Below are positions 33,426 through 41,525 of a stretch of 45,656 nucleotides of DNA, in pieces. Position numbers and translations under genes: made by a program. Origin of the DNA: Mycobacterium sp. (GTDB lineage: Bacteria > Actinomycetota > Actinomycetes > Mycobacteriales > Mycobacteriaceae). The stretch covers positions 1 to 45,656 of the forward strand of contig JAHFVD010000029.1 in the NCBI GenBank assembly GCA_023264735.1. The letters run 5' to 3'. Each line of letters begins with the position of its first letter. The stretch's first letter is position 1. Below the pieces are notes generated by a model. It did not search any database. It saw nothing but the letters and a program-made list of their open reading frames with translations, and was not told where the DNA came from.

Positions 33426-33653
33426 TCAGTCCTCGGCGTCGTCGCGGGCGCCCAGCGCATCCTCGATGCGCTTGCGGGCTCCGGCTAAGTGCTCCTCGCA
33501 GCGTCGTGCCAGCTCCTCGCCCCGTTCCCACAGTTTCAGCGACGAATCAAGATTGAGCCCGCCTTGCTCGAGTACGCGAACCACGTCGATCAGCTCGTCC
33601 CGGCACTCTTCATAGCCAAGCTCACTAATGGGCTTCGTCTCGTCTTTACTCAT
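33426..33653 (-). CDS. xseB: Exodeoxyribonuclease VII small subunit
   Basis: 75 residues with the XseB pattern [56 protein letters not shown], two helices that wrap around XseA. Exonuclease VII degrades single-stranded DNA from both ends. The start overlaps the stop of xseA by 4 bases (ATGA). Transcribed with xseA; the following 3beta-HSD gene has its own promoter. Confidence 0.95.
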   Translation of the reverse strand: MSKDETKPISELGYEECRDELIDVVRVLEQGGLNLDSSLKLWERGEELARRCEEHLAGARKRIEDALGARDDAED

Positions 33654-34876
33654 GTGGCTCCATCTGTCGGGCCCGTACTGGTGGCGCCGATCGCGCCGTC
33701 GCCGACCCGGATGCGCAGCCGGGTTCCGGCCGGTGCGTCGGCGCGCGTGCGAAGAATGTCACCGTCCGCCGTCTGCACGACGGCGTAGCCGCGGGCGAGC
33801 GTCGCCGCCGGTCCCAGCGTGGCCAACCGCGCGGCCAGGTGGCCGATCCGGTCGGACTCGGCCGCGACCAGCCGTTTCACGTCGCGGCGCACGGCGGCGC
33901 GGGCGCGCTCGATCTCCTCGGTGCGCTGGGTCAGCCCACGCAACGGGTCGGCCAGCACCGGGCGGCTACGTAGATGGGTCAGGTGGCGCTGCTCGCGACC
34001 GACCCAGTTGCGCAGCGCCTGGGCGCTGCGCTGCCGCAGCTCGGAGACCAGAGCCAGCTCAGCGACGGCGTCGGGTACCACCTTCTTGGCGGCGTCGGTG
34101 GGGGTGGCCGCGCGCAGGTCGGCGACCAGGTCACACAGCGGGTTGTCCGGTTCGTGGCCGACCGCACTGACCACCGGGGTGGTGCAGGCGGCGATCGCGC
34201 GGCACAGGGTCTCGTCGGAGAACGGCAGCAGATCCTCCACGCTGCCGCCACCGCGGGCGATCACGATGACGTCGACCTCGGGATCGGCGTCGAGCTCCTG
34301 TAGTGCTTCGACGATCTGGGCCACCGCGTTCACGCCCTGCACGGCGGTGTTGCGGATCGCGAACCGCACCGCCGGCCAGCGCGCCGCGGCCACCGTCGTC
34401 ACATCGTGCTCGGCAGCGCTGGCCCGCCCGGTGATCAGTCCGATGGTTGACGGCAGGAACGGCAGCGGCCGTTTGAGGCGCGGGTCGAACAGGCCCTCGG
34501 CCTCCAGCAGTTTGCGCAACCGCTCGATGCGGGCCAGCAGCTCGCCGACGCCGACCGCGCGAATGTCGGTGACGCGCAAGGAGAATGAGCCGCGAACGGT
34601 GTAGAAGGTCGGCTTGCCGCAGACGACGACCTGAGTGCCTTCGGTGAGCTTCACCGGCGCTGAGTGCATCAGGTCACGCGAGCAGCTGATGTCCAGCGAC
34701 ATGTTGGCCGCCGGATCGCGCAGCACCATGTAGGCCGTCGAGCTGCGCACGTTGATCTGGGTCAGCTGACCCTCGACCCACACGCTGCCCAGCTTGTCGA
34801 TCCAGCCGGCCACCCGGATGGCTACCGCACGGACCGGGTACGGGTTCTCCGCAGAGTTGGCTTGGGCGGTGGTCAC
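33650..34876 (-). CDS. xseA: Exodeoxyribonuclease VII large subunit
   Basis: 408 residues from GTG 34876. N-terminal OB-fold (about 25-115: [29 protein letters not shown]) binds single-stranded DNA; the catalytic domain carries [78 protein letters not shown], which contains the conserved Gly-rich and Asp/His residues. The start overlaps the upstream gene stop by 4 bases (GTGA), so three genes are coupled in a row. Confidence 0.96.
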   Translation of the reverse strand: MTTAQANSAENPYPVRAVAIRVAGWIDKLGSVWVEGQLTQINVRSSTAYMVLRDPAANMSLDISCSRDLMHSAPVKLTEGTQVVVCGKPTFYTVRGSFSLRVTDIRAVGVGELLARIERLRKLLEAEGLFDPRLKRPLPFLPSTIGLITGRASAAEHDVTTVAAARWPAVRFAIRNTAVQGVNAVAQIVEALQELDADPEVDVIVIARGGGSVEDLLPFSDETLCRAIAACTTPVVSAVGHEPDNPLCDLVADLRAATPTDAAKKVVPDAVAELALVSELRQRSAQALRNWVGREQRHLTHLRSRPVLADPLRGLTQRTEEIERARAAVRRDVKRLVAAESDRIGHLAARLATLGPAATLARGYAVVQTADGDILRTRADAPAGTRLRIRVGDGAIGATSTGPTDGAT

Positions 34877-35427
34877 TTCGCGGACGCGCGGGTGATCTTG
34901 TTGGCCAGCAGAGTCTGGAACGGGGCGCGGGCCTTGGAGGCTTCCTCGTACGCGAGCAGCGCCTCGAGGTCGGCAACGCTCAGCGACTGCAGACGAGCGC
35001 GCAGCTGGGCCAGGGTCAGCGACTCGTAGTCGAGCTCCTCGGCGATCTCTGGCGCGCTGGTGGTCGTTGTCACGGTCGTCCCTTGCGCCTTGGTGTCGAC
35101 CCCGTCGGTCACCGTGTAGAGAGCGAACCGGCCCTCGGTGAGGCGCTCGCCGTCGAGCACGGGCCCGTCGCCGTCGCTGGCGGAGTCCTCATCGAACGTC
35201 GCCCACTCGGGTTGTTCGTCCTTCGGCGGGAAGATGTTCTCCAGGGCGGAGTCGCCCTTGATCACCAGGTCGGCCAGGTCTTGCTGCACCTTCATCACGA
35301 TGTGCGCGATGTTGCTCGCCACCGTCATCGGGTACATCAGGATGGTCTGGGGCAGCTTGCGGGTTTCCTCCAGCGCCGTCACGGCGGCGCCGACCAGCAG
35401 ACGAACCCCATATGGTGCTGTTGCCAT
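34873..35427 (-). CDS. Conserved mycobacterial protein (Rv1109c homolog), lipid-droplet type
   Basis: 184 residues from ATG 35427. N-terminus [54 protein letters not shown] is an amphipathic, weakly hydrophobic helix pair, followed by an acidic linker, then a short helical C-terminus ([45 protein letters not shown]). No enzymatic motif. Located just upstream of xseA and coupled to it, as in M. tuberculosis. The frame stays open to 35958 only because it is antisense to ispH. Confidence 0.8.
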   Translation of the reverse strand: MATAPYGVRLLVGAAVTALEETRKLPQTILMYPMTVASNIAHIVMKVQQDLADLVIKGDSALENIFPPKDEQPEWATFDEDSASDGDGPVLDGERLTEGRFALYTVTDGVDTKAQGTTVTTTTSAPEIAEELDYESLTLAQLRARLQSLSVADLEALLAYEEASKARAPFQTLLANKITRASAK

Positions 35428-35468
35428 GGCAGACAGCCTACGGCTGGCCCCGCTAGGTTGCGGGAACG

Positions 35469-35474
35469 TACCCT
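35469..35474 (+). promoter_or_regulatory. Candidate -10 (TACCCT) for leaderless ispH mRNA
   Basis: TANNNT hexamer ending 8 bases before ATG 35482. Confidence 0.5.
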
Positions 35475-35481
35475 TGAAACC

Positions 35482-36483
35482 ATGCCGCCTACCGTCAACA
35501 TGGGGATTCCGGGTGCCGCGAGCTCGGTCACCACAGGCGCGACCGGCAAAAGGGTGCTGCTGGCCGAACCCCGTGGCTACTGCGCCGGGGTGGATCGCGC
35601 CGTCGAGACCGTCGAGCGGGCGCTGGAAAAACATGGTGCCCCGGTCTACGTGCGGCACGAGATCGTGCACAACCGCTACGTGGTGGACACCCTGGCCAAG
35701 GCCGGTGCGGTGTTCGTCGAGCAGACCGACGAGGTGCCCGAGGGCGCCATCGTGGTCTTCTCCGCCCACGGCGTCGCGCCGACAGTTCACGTAGAGGCCG
35801 CCGCGCGCAATCTGAAGACCATCGACGCCACCTGCCCGCTGGTCACCAAGGTGCACAACGAGGCCAAGCGGTTCGCCCGCGACGACTACGACATCCTGCT
35901 GGTCGGCCACGAAGGCCACGAGGAGGTCGTCGGGACCGCTGGTGAGGCACCGGACCACGTCCAGGTGGTCGACAACCCGGATGCCGTCGACAAGGTCACC
36001 GTTCGCGACCCGAACAAGGTCATCTGGCTGTCCCAGACCACGCTGAGCGTCGACGAGACCATGGAGACGGTGCGCCGGCTGCGGGAGAAGTTCCCGACGC
36101 TGCAGGACCCGCCCAGCGACGACATCTGCTACGCCACCCAGAATCGCCAGGGCGCGGTCAAGGCGATGGCCCCGGAGTGCGATCTGGTGATCGTGGTCGG
36201 CTCGCGCAACTCGTCGAACTCGGTGCGCCTGGTCGAGGTCGCTCTGGGTGCCGGCTCGAATGCGGCCAAGCTGGTCGACTACGCCGAGGACATCGACTCG
36301 GCGTGGCTGTCCGGGGTCACGACCGTCGGCGTCACGTCGGGGGCGTCAGTTCCCGAGATCCTGGTCCGCGGCGTGCTGGACCGGTTGGCCGAGTACGGCT
36401 ACGGCACTGTGCAGCCGGTGACCACCGCCAACGAGACGTTGGTGTTCGCGCTTCCGCGTGAGATTCGTCCCGCCCGCACCTAG
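35482..36483 (+). CDS. ispH: 4-hydroxy-3-methylbut-2-enyl diphosphate reductase
   Basis: 333 residues. Last step of the MEP pathway, giving isopentenyl and dimethylallyl diphosphate. The three cysteines that hold the iron-sulfur cluster are Cys34 (GYCAGV), Cys118 (DATCPLV) and Cys216 ([11 protein letters not shown]); the conserved Glu in [20 protein letters not shown] and the [10 protein letters not shown] substrate loop are in place. Homolog of lytB2/Rv1110. Start ATG 35482 set by the -10 and family length; the longer open frame from 35083 is antisense to the Rv1109c homolog. Sits divergent from that gene with a 54-base gap. Confidence 0.97.
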   Translation: MPPTVNMGIPGAASSVTTGATGKRVLLAEPRGYCAGVDRAVETVERALEKHGAPVYVRHEIVHNRYVVDTLAKAGAVFVEQTDEVPEGAIVVFSAHGVAPTVHVEAAARNLKTIDATCPLVTKVHNEAKRFARDDYDILLVGHEGHEEVVGTAGEAPDHVQVVDNPDAVDKVTVRDPNKVIWLSQTTLSVDETMETVRRLREKFPTLQDPPSDDICYATQNRQGAVKAMAPECDLVIVVGSRNSSNSVRLVEVALGAGSNAAKLVDYAEDIDSAWLSGVTTVGVTSGASVPEILVRGVLDRLAEYGYGTVQPVTTANETLVFALPREIRPART

Positions 36484-36489
36484 GTTCGG

Positions 36490-37593
36490 TCAGCGGTCGG
36501 AGGGCCAGGACTCGGCGTCCCACTCACTTGTGCGACGTGGCCGGGGTTCCTTCGCATGATCGTCGCCCTCGCCGCGATACCGCACCCGTGACACCGGGTG
36601 GTGGCTGCCGCTGTCTCCGTTGGCCCGGCCCGGCGGCCGCTGCCGTGGCGGTGGCTCGTAGGGCGGATACGGCTCGTAGGACGGGTAGCCCTCAGGCGGC
36701 TCGAACCGGCTGCTGCGGTGCGGCGGTGCGCCGTAGGGGTCGCGCCGTTCGCGAGGCTCGCGAGGTTCACGTCGGGACGGGGAGGGCGTGCGGCCGTTCT
36801 GGTCGCGCGGCTGGCGCCTGCGCCGCGAGGCATCGGTGAAGTCGGGATCGTCGTCCGGGCTCGGGCGACGCCGGCTCGATGAGCGGCGGGGGCGCTCCGG
36901 CGCCTCGGTGATGTCCTCCAGCGGGGGACGAGCGTGCCGGGAGCGGGTGGGCGCGGGGCGTTTGGCGGGCCGACCCGAGCGGGGCTGCCTTCGTGCGGTG
37001 GCAGGACGTTCGATGCCGTGCTTGGGTGCTTCCTCGACGTCGTCCTCGTCGACGTTGCCGCGGCGGAGGCCCGAGAGTTTCGCCGCCAGCCCGGCGAACA
37101 AGCCAGGCGCCGCGTCGTCGGCATCGGCATCGGCGGCGCCGGTCGCCACTGTCGATCGGGTCGACATCGCGAAGTACCACCGCACCAATCCGATGAGCAG
37201 CACGCCCGCCGAGGTGAACAGCATCAGCGGGAAGCGCTCGATCAGGGGGTAGCCGAAATTGATCAGGGTGTCCTTGATGCCGGTGAACTCGGCGCCGTGG
37301 AACAGGAAGTAGGCGCTCGGCACGGCGACGAACAGGATCAGCGGGGGCTGGATGACGGCGGTGAAGATGCTGGACTGCCGGACCGCCAGCACCGCGGCCA
37401 CACAGCCCACGGCGTACAGGGCGCCGAAGACGTTGCCGAGTTCCTTGTTGCCGGCGCCGGCATCGAACGCGAATCCAATTGTGGTGGCGATCACAGCAAT
37501 CAGGACGGCACCCCACCACGGCACGCCGGGGAGATTCGGATGCGCCGAGCGATTCGCGGCCGCCACCGACGACCTGGCTCGCTGTGCTGACAC
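36490..37593 (-). CDS. DUF6542 membrane protein with Arg/Pro-rich tail (Rv1111c homolog)
   Basis: 367 residues from GTG 37593. Four transmembrane helices in the first 145 residues (WWGAVLIAVIATTIGFAFD, VFGALYAVGCVAAVLAV, PPLILFVAVPSAYFLF, MLFTSAGVLLIGLVRWYF) form the DUF6542 domain. The remaining 220 residues are highly charged, Arg/Pro/Asp/Tyr-rich and disordered (repeated PRRSSSRRRP, EPREPRERRD, YPSYEPYPPYEPPP), probably cytosolic. Function unknown; conserved next to ispH and ychF in mycobacteria. Confidence 0.85.
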   Translation of the reverse strand: MSAQRARSSVAAANRSAHPNLPGVPWWGAVLIAVIATTIGFAFDAGAGNKELGNVFGALYAVGCVAAVLAVRQSSIFTAVIQPPLILFVAVPSAYFLFHGAEFTGIKDTLINFGYPLIERFPLMLFTSAGVLLIGLVRWYFAMSTRSTVATGAADADADDAAPGLFAGLAAKLSGLRRGNVDEDDVEEAPKHGIERPATARRQPRSGRPAKRPAPTRSRHARPPLEDITEAPERPRRSSSRRRPSPDDDPDFTDASRRRRQPRDQNGRTPSPSRREPREPRERRDPYGAPPHRSSRFEPPEGYPSYEPYPPYEPPPRQRPPGRANGDSGSHHPVSRVRYRGEGDDHAKEPRPRRTSEWDAESWPSDR

Positions 37594-37599
37594 ACGTAG

Positions 37600-37605
37600 A
37601 CCGTA
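37600..37605 (-). promoter_or_regulatory. Candidate -10 (TACGGT) for DUF6542 gene
   Basis: TANNNT hexamer whose last T lies 7 bases before GTG 37593. Confidence 0.45.
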
Positions 37606-37686
37606 CCGTTTCCGGCTGAATGTGGACCGTCGGCGGGGCCGTGAGCCGACGGGTCTGCCAGACCTTTCTCCTAGACTGTGTTCCCT

Positions 37687-38784
37687 GTGAGCCTCAGCCT
37701 CGGAATCGTCGGCCTGCCCAACGTGGGGAAATCCACCCTATTCAATGCGCTGACCCGCAATAACGTGCTGGCAGCCAACTATCCATTCGCCACGATCGAG
37801 CCGAATGAGGGCGTCGTTCCGCTGCCCGATCCGCGGCTGACCAAGCTGGCCGAGATCTTCACGTCCGAGCGGATCCTGCCCGCTCCGGTGACCTTCGTCG
37901 ACATCGCCGGCATCGTGAAGGGTGCCTCCGAGGGCGCGGGCCTTGGCAACAAGTTCCTGGCGAACATCCGTGAGTGCGACGCGATCTGTCAGGTGGTCCG
38001 GGTGTTCGCCGACGACGACGTGGTCCACGTCGACGGCAAGGTGGATCCGAAGTCCGATATCGAGGTGATCGACACCGAGCTGATCCTGGCCGACCTGCAG
38101 ACGCTGGAGAAGGCGGTGCCGCGGCTCGAGAAGGAAGCTCGCAACAACAAGGACCGCAAGCCGGTGTACGAGGCCGCGGTGGTGGCCCAGCAGGTGCTCA
38201 ACGACGGCACGACGATGTTCGCCGCGGGCAAGAAGGTGGATTCGGGGCTGCTGCGTGAGCTGAACCTGTTGACCACCAAGCCGTTTCTCTACGTGTTCAA
38301 CTGCGACGAGTCGGTGCTCACCGATCCCGAGCGGGTCGCGTCCTTGCGGGAGATGGTCGCGCCGGCCGATGCGGTGTTCCTCGATGCCAAGATCGAGGAG
38401 GAGCTCCAAGAGCTTGACGATGAGTCGGCGGCCGAGCTGCTGGAATCGATCGGGCAGACCGAGCGCGGGCTGGATGCGTTGGCACGGGCCGGTTTTCACA
38501 CCTTGAAACTGCAGACCTATCTGACCGCAGGGCCAAAAGAGGCCCGCGCGTGGGTGATTCACCAGGGCGATACCGCGCCCAAGGCGGCAGGCGTCATTCA
38601 CACCGACTTCGAGAAGGGCTTCATCAAGGCCGAGGTCGTGTCGTTCGACGACCTGGTTGAGGCTGGGACGATGGCCGCGGCCAAGGCTGCGGGCAAGGTG
38701 CGGATGGAGGGCAAGGACTACGTCATGGCCGACGGCGATGTGGTCGAGTTCCGCCACGGACAAACATCTAAGACAAAGCAGTAG
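37687..38784 (+). CDS. ychF: Redox-regulated ATPase YchF/OLA1
   Basis: 365 residues from GTG 37687. Obg-like P-loop protein that prefers ATP over GTP; binds ribosomes. Walker A GLPNVGKS (9-16), switch [22 protein letters not shown], NxxE variant NCDESV that explains ATP use, and a C-terminal TGS domain [46 protein letters not shown] three codons upstream (37678) is in frame but adds only MFP. Candidate -10 TAGACT ends 10 bases before the start. Confidence 0.96.
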   Translation: MSLSLGIVGLPNVGKSTLFNALTRNNVLAANYPFATIEPNEGVVPLPDPRLTKLAEIFTSERILPAPVTFVDIAGIVKGASEGAGLGNKFLANIRECDAICQVVRVFADDDVVHVDGKVDPKSDIEVIDTELILADLQTLEKAVPRLEKEARNNKDRKPVYEAAVVAQQVLNDGTTMFAAGKKVDSGLLRELNLLTTKPFLYVFNCDESVLTDPERVASLREMVAPADAVFLDAKIEEELQELDDESAAELLESIGQTERGLDALARAGFHTLKLQTYLTAGPKEARAWVIHQGDTAPKAAGVIHTDFEKGFIKAEVVSFDDLVEAGTMAAAKAAGKVRMEGKDYVMADGDVVEFRHGQTSKTKQ

Positions 38785-38798
38785 TCGAGGTCCTCCGA

Positions 38799-39326
38799 AT
38801 GATCGTGTGGCTGAACGGTACTCACGGTGCTGGCAAGACAACGACGAGCTCATTCGTTCAACAACTGATTACCGGCTCGCGAGTGTTCGATGCCGAGATG
38901 ATCGGCCAGGTGCTCATGAACATCGAGCCGGGTCTGCCCGAGACGGATAACTTTCAGCATTGGCCACCCTGGCGCCCGCTGGTGGTCGAGACCGCTCGCC
39001 GACTCGTCGAATACACCGGCGCTCCGTTGGTCGTGCCCATGACTGTCTTGGTTGAACAGTATTGGCGCGAGATCAGCGACGGCCTCGCCCACTATCGCGT
39101 GCCGGTGCGGCACTTCGTGCTGCATGCGGATCAGGACACGCTGCGCAGGCGAATCAACGGGGACCTCGTCATGGGACCCTCAGAATTTCGTCTGGACTAT
39201 CTAGAAGCCTATTCGGAAGCGGCCCGAACATGGTTGCACGACGAGGCTGAGGTCGTCGACACCACGCATCTCACTCCAGATGACGTGGCCCGCCAGATCG
39301 CGGCCGCAGTCAATGGCCAGCTTTAG
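38799..39326 (+). CDS. TmrB-like P-loop ATPase/kinase
   Basis: 175 residues from ATG 38799, GAGG 9-12 bases before. Walker A NGTHGAGKTT (6-15), and DNFQHWPPWRPLVVETARRLVEY resembles the DxFQxxPLWR segment of TmrB, the tunicamycin-resistance ATPase of Bacillus; VVDTTHLTPDDVARQIA closes the fold. Related proteins act as small-molecule phosphotransferases. Actual substrate unknown. 14 bases after ychF, so it may be cotranscribed. Confidence 0.75.
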   Translation: MIVWLNGTHGAGKTTTSSFVQQLITGSRVFDAEMIGQVLMNIEPGLPETDNFQHWPPWRPLVVETARRLVEYTGAPLVVPMTVLVEQYWREISDGLAHYRVPVRHFVLHADQDTLRRRINGDLVMGPSEFRLDYLEAYSEAARTWLHDEAEVVDTTHLTPDDVARQIAAAVNGQL

Positions 39327-39340
39327 GGTGGTTCGTGGTC

Positions 39341-39361
39341 GAGTTCCGGTTCAACGTCTAG
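39341..39361 (+). repeat. 21-bp direct repeat, left copy
   Basis: GAGTTCCGGTTCAAYGTCTA plus G; the copy at 39904-39924 differs at one base (C versus T). The left copy covers the stop of the VOC gene. See the right copy; together they bracket about 560 bases with the VOC gene and a long palindrome. Confidence 0.75.
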
Positions 39362-39734
39362 GGGTGGGCTTGTTGAAGTACTGCACCAGGCAGAACTCAT
39401 GGCCTTCGGGATCCAGCATGTTCAGCACGACTCCCTCGTCGTAGTCATGTCGGAAGCCCGAGAAGCTTCCACCGAGTTCCTCGATCTGCTGACGTCCGGT
39501 GTCGATGTCATCGACCTCCACATCCAGGTGGATGCGTACCTTTCCGGCTTTGGGTTCGGGTACGCGCTGAAAGGTGAGTCGCGGAAACGGCCCTGAGCGC
39601 GAGCCCGCAGTCGCCCAGTTCGGATCATCCCCATGCTCGCTCGACGCTGGGATATCGAGCAGGGCGGCCCAAAAGGCCGACATCCGAATGGGATCAGCGC
39701 AGTCGATGGTCACTCCAGACCAGCGGTTTGCCAT
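39351..39734 (-). CDS. VOC-family (glyoxalase/bleomycin resistance-like) protein
   Basis: 127 residues from ATG 39734, with GAGGGGA upstream. VOC pattern: WSGVTIDCADPIRMSAFWAALLD, then FQRVPEPKAGKVRIHLDVEVDDIDTGRQQIEELGGSFSG, ending GVVLNMLDPEGHEFCLVQYF. Metal-site positions (His in RIHLDV and Glu in GHEFCLV) are present. Substrate unknown. The gene is flanked by 21-bp direct repeats and has a 59-base interrupted palindrome 40 bases upstream, suggesting it was inserted as a unit or is controlled by an unusual site. Confidence 0.85.
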   Translation of the reverse strand: MANRWSGVTIDCADPIRMSAFWAALLDIPASSEHGDDPNWATAGSRSGPFPRLTFQRVPEPKAGKVRIHLDVEVDDIDTGRQQIEELGGSFSGFRHDYDEGVVLNMLDPEGHEFCLVQYFNKPTPRR

Positions 39735-39774
39735 TATTTGTCCCCTCGAGGTTCCTCCACACTTCAATACTGCA

Positions 39775-39833
39775 TTGAGTGAGAAATCTCGCAGGGGTGC
39801 ACTCGCACTTCTTCTGCGGGAGTTCTCACTCAA
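39775..39833. repeat. Long interrupted palindrome upstream of VOC gene
   Basis: Two 19-base arms, TTGAGTGAGAAATCTCGCA (39775-39793) and TGCGGGAGTTCTCACTCAA (39815-39833), pair at 17 of 19 positions around a 21-base loop that holds an inner GTGC/GCAC stem. As DNA it could be an operator or a remnant of a mobile-element end; as RNA a strong hairpin. Confidence 0.7.
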
Positions 39834-39851
39834 CGTTCGCCACGGCCGTCC

Positions 39852-40040
39852 GTGTCAACCACTCGCGCATTGTTGGGACGTTTATCGGCACCGCAAACTG
39901 GGCGAGTTCCGGTTCAATGTCTAGTCAGCAGAAGAGGGCTTAACCGGGCCGAACGGCAACTCGCTCGAAAAGCCGCCGAGGATGGCGAAGCTTCGTACGC
40001 TGAACTGCGGATCCTCTTCGACCTCTCGGAGGTGCGGTGA
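39852..40040 (+). CDS. Possible small ORF or gene remnant
   Basis: 62 codons ending in a helical, charged segment LNRAERQLARKAAEDGEASYAELRILFDLSEVR. The stop overlaps the next GTG start by 4 bases, as coupled genes often do. The right 21-bp repeat lies inside the frame. It has no clear start (GTG 39852 has no ribosome site). It could be the 3' end of a gene cut by the repeat event. No family recognised. Confidence 0.25.
   Translation: MSTTRALLGRLSAPQTGRVPVQCLVSRRGLNRAERQLARKAAEDGEASYAELRILFDLSEVR
39904..39924 (+). repeat. 21-bp direct repeat, right copy
   Basis: Same 21 bases as 39341-39361 with one mismatch, in direct orientation, 563 bases apart. Sequence outside the repeats is unrelated. 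Confidence 0.75.
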
Positions 40041-40381
40041 AGCCAGAAGATGTTGTACGCGCAGAATTGAATGCATGGCATGGGCTTGACGTGGACGAAA
40101 TCGTCAGCCACTTCCATCCGGATGGTGTCTGGGACAACGTCGCATTGGGAGCGCACCACGGACACAAGGAAATTCGCGCATCCGTTGAGGGCTATGTTCG
40201 GCGGACGGAGTCTGCTGACTTGCGTCTGTTGAACGTTGCCGTCAACGGCAATGTGGTGTTGACCGAGCGGATCGACACGATGGTCTACGACGGTCGTGAG
40301 ATCTCAGCCCGTTGTATGGGTGCATTCGAGGTACGTGACGACAAGATCGTCGCCTGGCGCGACTACTTCAACGTTCCGTGA
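40037..40381 (+). CDS. Limonene-1,2-epoxide hydrolase family protein
   Basis: 114 residues from GTG 40037, with CGGAGG 7-12 bases before. The Asp-Arg-Asp catalytic set of limonene epoxide hydrolase is kept: ERID (Arg78, Asp80) and WRDYF (Asp109), along with the NTF2-like core VSHFHPDGVWDNVALGAHHGHKEIRASVEGYV. Epoxide hydrolases of this group (EphG/Rv2740 in M. tuberculosis) act on cyclic terpene or sterol-like epoxides. It is about 30 residues shorter than the Rv2740 homolog at the C-terminus. The substrate is unknown. Confidence 0.82.
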   Translation: MKPEDVVRAELNAWHGLDVDEIVSHFHPDGVWDNVALGAHHGHKEIRASVEGYVRRTESADLRLLNVAVNGNVVLTERIDTMVYDGREISARCMGAFEVRDDKIVAWRDYFNVP

Positions 40382-40562
40382 AGAAGAGGCCACCGCGGAA
40401 GTCCAGGAGCGTGTTAGTTTGAGCGGCGTGGCGGCGATGTCTGCCACACTCTGCGCTTCCAGGTGAACGACTACCTGAATCATTGCGGAGGGGCCTGAAC
40501 TGATCAGGACATGTCCGAATGGGGTGCTGCGCTTCTTTGGTGCGCCACTTTGACGAAAGGAC

Positions 40563-40922
40563 ATGACAGTGACCAGTAAGGACGACAAGAACCTCCAGCA
40601 AGTGCTCGACAAGATCGCGGGCATGGACGAGCCAGCGAGGGATGTCATGCGGCGCCTCCATGAGGTGATCGTCGCTGCTGCACCGGAACTCAAGCCGCGC
40701 ATTTGGTACGGCATGCCAGGCTATGCCAAATCCGCGAGCAGTCCCGTCCTCGTCTTTTTCCGGAACGACGACGTGATGAGCCTCGGGGTGAGCGACAAAG
40801 CCGGGCTCAAGCCCGCCGGGGGTAGGGACGGGCGATTGATTCCCGCGGCCTGGTATTTCGACGGCCTGGACGACGTCACCGAGCGGCGCGTCGCCGAGAT
40901 CATCCGCGCCGTGATCGAGTAG
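40563..40922 (+). CDS. DUF1801 (YdhG-like) protein
   Basis: 119 residues. Pattern MDEPARDVMRRLHEVIVAAAPELKPRIWYGMPGYAKSASSPVLVFFRNDDVMSLGV fits the DUF1801 family (iron/frataxin-like fold; PF08818). The ribosome site AAAGGA lies 5-10 bases before ATG 40563. The 180 bases before it hold no gene; only a small GGACATGTCC palindrome at 40507-40516 is notable. Function not known. Confidence 0.82.
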   Translation: MTVTSKDDKNLQQVLDKIAGMDEPARDVMRRLHEVIVAAAPELKPRIWYGMPGYAKSASSPVLVFFRNDDVMSLGVSDKAGLKPAGGRDGRLIPAAWYFDGLDDVTERRVAEIIRAVIE

Positions 40923-40961
40923 CGCGCGATGAGTTCCGCCGGGCATGCGAGTCTCAACAGC

Positions 40962-41525
40962 ATGGGAACTCTGAGTTACACCGCGACCGTGTCTCTTGAC
41001 GGCTACGCAGCCGACGCCGACGGCGACTTCCAGTGGTCAGCCCCGAACGGGGATGTGTTCGACGTCCATGTCGAGCGCATGGGGGAAGTGTCGACCGAGG
41101 TGCTGGGGCGCAAGACGTACGCACTGATGCAGTACTGGGAGACCGATCCCGTCGACGAGGTCTGGACCCCAGTCGAGCAGGAGTTCGCCCGGCGCTGGCG
41201 GCGCATCGAGAAGGTGATCGCGTCGTCGACGCTGACTCAGGACGACGTCAAACCGGGCCGGGACCGCCTCGTGCCCGATCTGAGCTTGGACGAGTTGCAG
41301 CGGATCGTCGCCGGCGCGACGGGTGTCGTCGAGATCTTCGGGCCCACAGTCGCGGCCCCGGCGATCCGTGCCGGCCTGGTCGAGGAGTTCCAGTTCTTCG
41401 TGGTGCCGAAGGTGGTGGGCGGCGGCCTGCGAGCCCTACCCGACGACGTGCGTCTCGACCTGACGCTCACCGGGCACAGCATCTTCGACAACGGCACCGC
41501 ACATCTGCGCTACGTGCCTCGCTAG
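40962..41525 (+). CDS. Dihydrofolate reductase-like (RibD C-terminal domain) protein
   Basis: 187 residues from ATG 40962; ATG 40929 would add 11. Family marks: YTATVSLDGYAADADGDFQWSAPN, VLGRKTYALMQYWETDP, GVVEIFGPTVAAPAIRAGLVEEFQFFVVPKVVGGGLRALP. Proteins of this sort use NADPH but their substrates are mostly unknown; a true DHFR role is unlikely given FolA elsewhere. It converges on hipA and shares the stop bases CTAG (41522-41525). Confidence 0.85.
   Translation: MGTLSYTATVSLDGYAADADGDFQWSAPNGDVFDVHVERMGEVSTEVLGRKTYALMQYWETDPVDEVWTPVEQEFARRWRRIEKVIASSTLTQDDVKPGRDRLVPDLSLDELQRIVAGATGVVEIFGPTVAAPAIRAGLVEEFQFFVVPKVVGGGLRALPDDVRLDLTLTGHSIFDNGTAHLRYVPR

Noticed and set aside
39341..39361. tRNA T-arm-like GGTTCAA in the 21-bp repeat
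   Set aside because: No matching stems or cloverleaf around it; not a tRNA or a tRNA-derived att site that can be supported.
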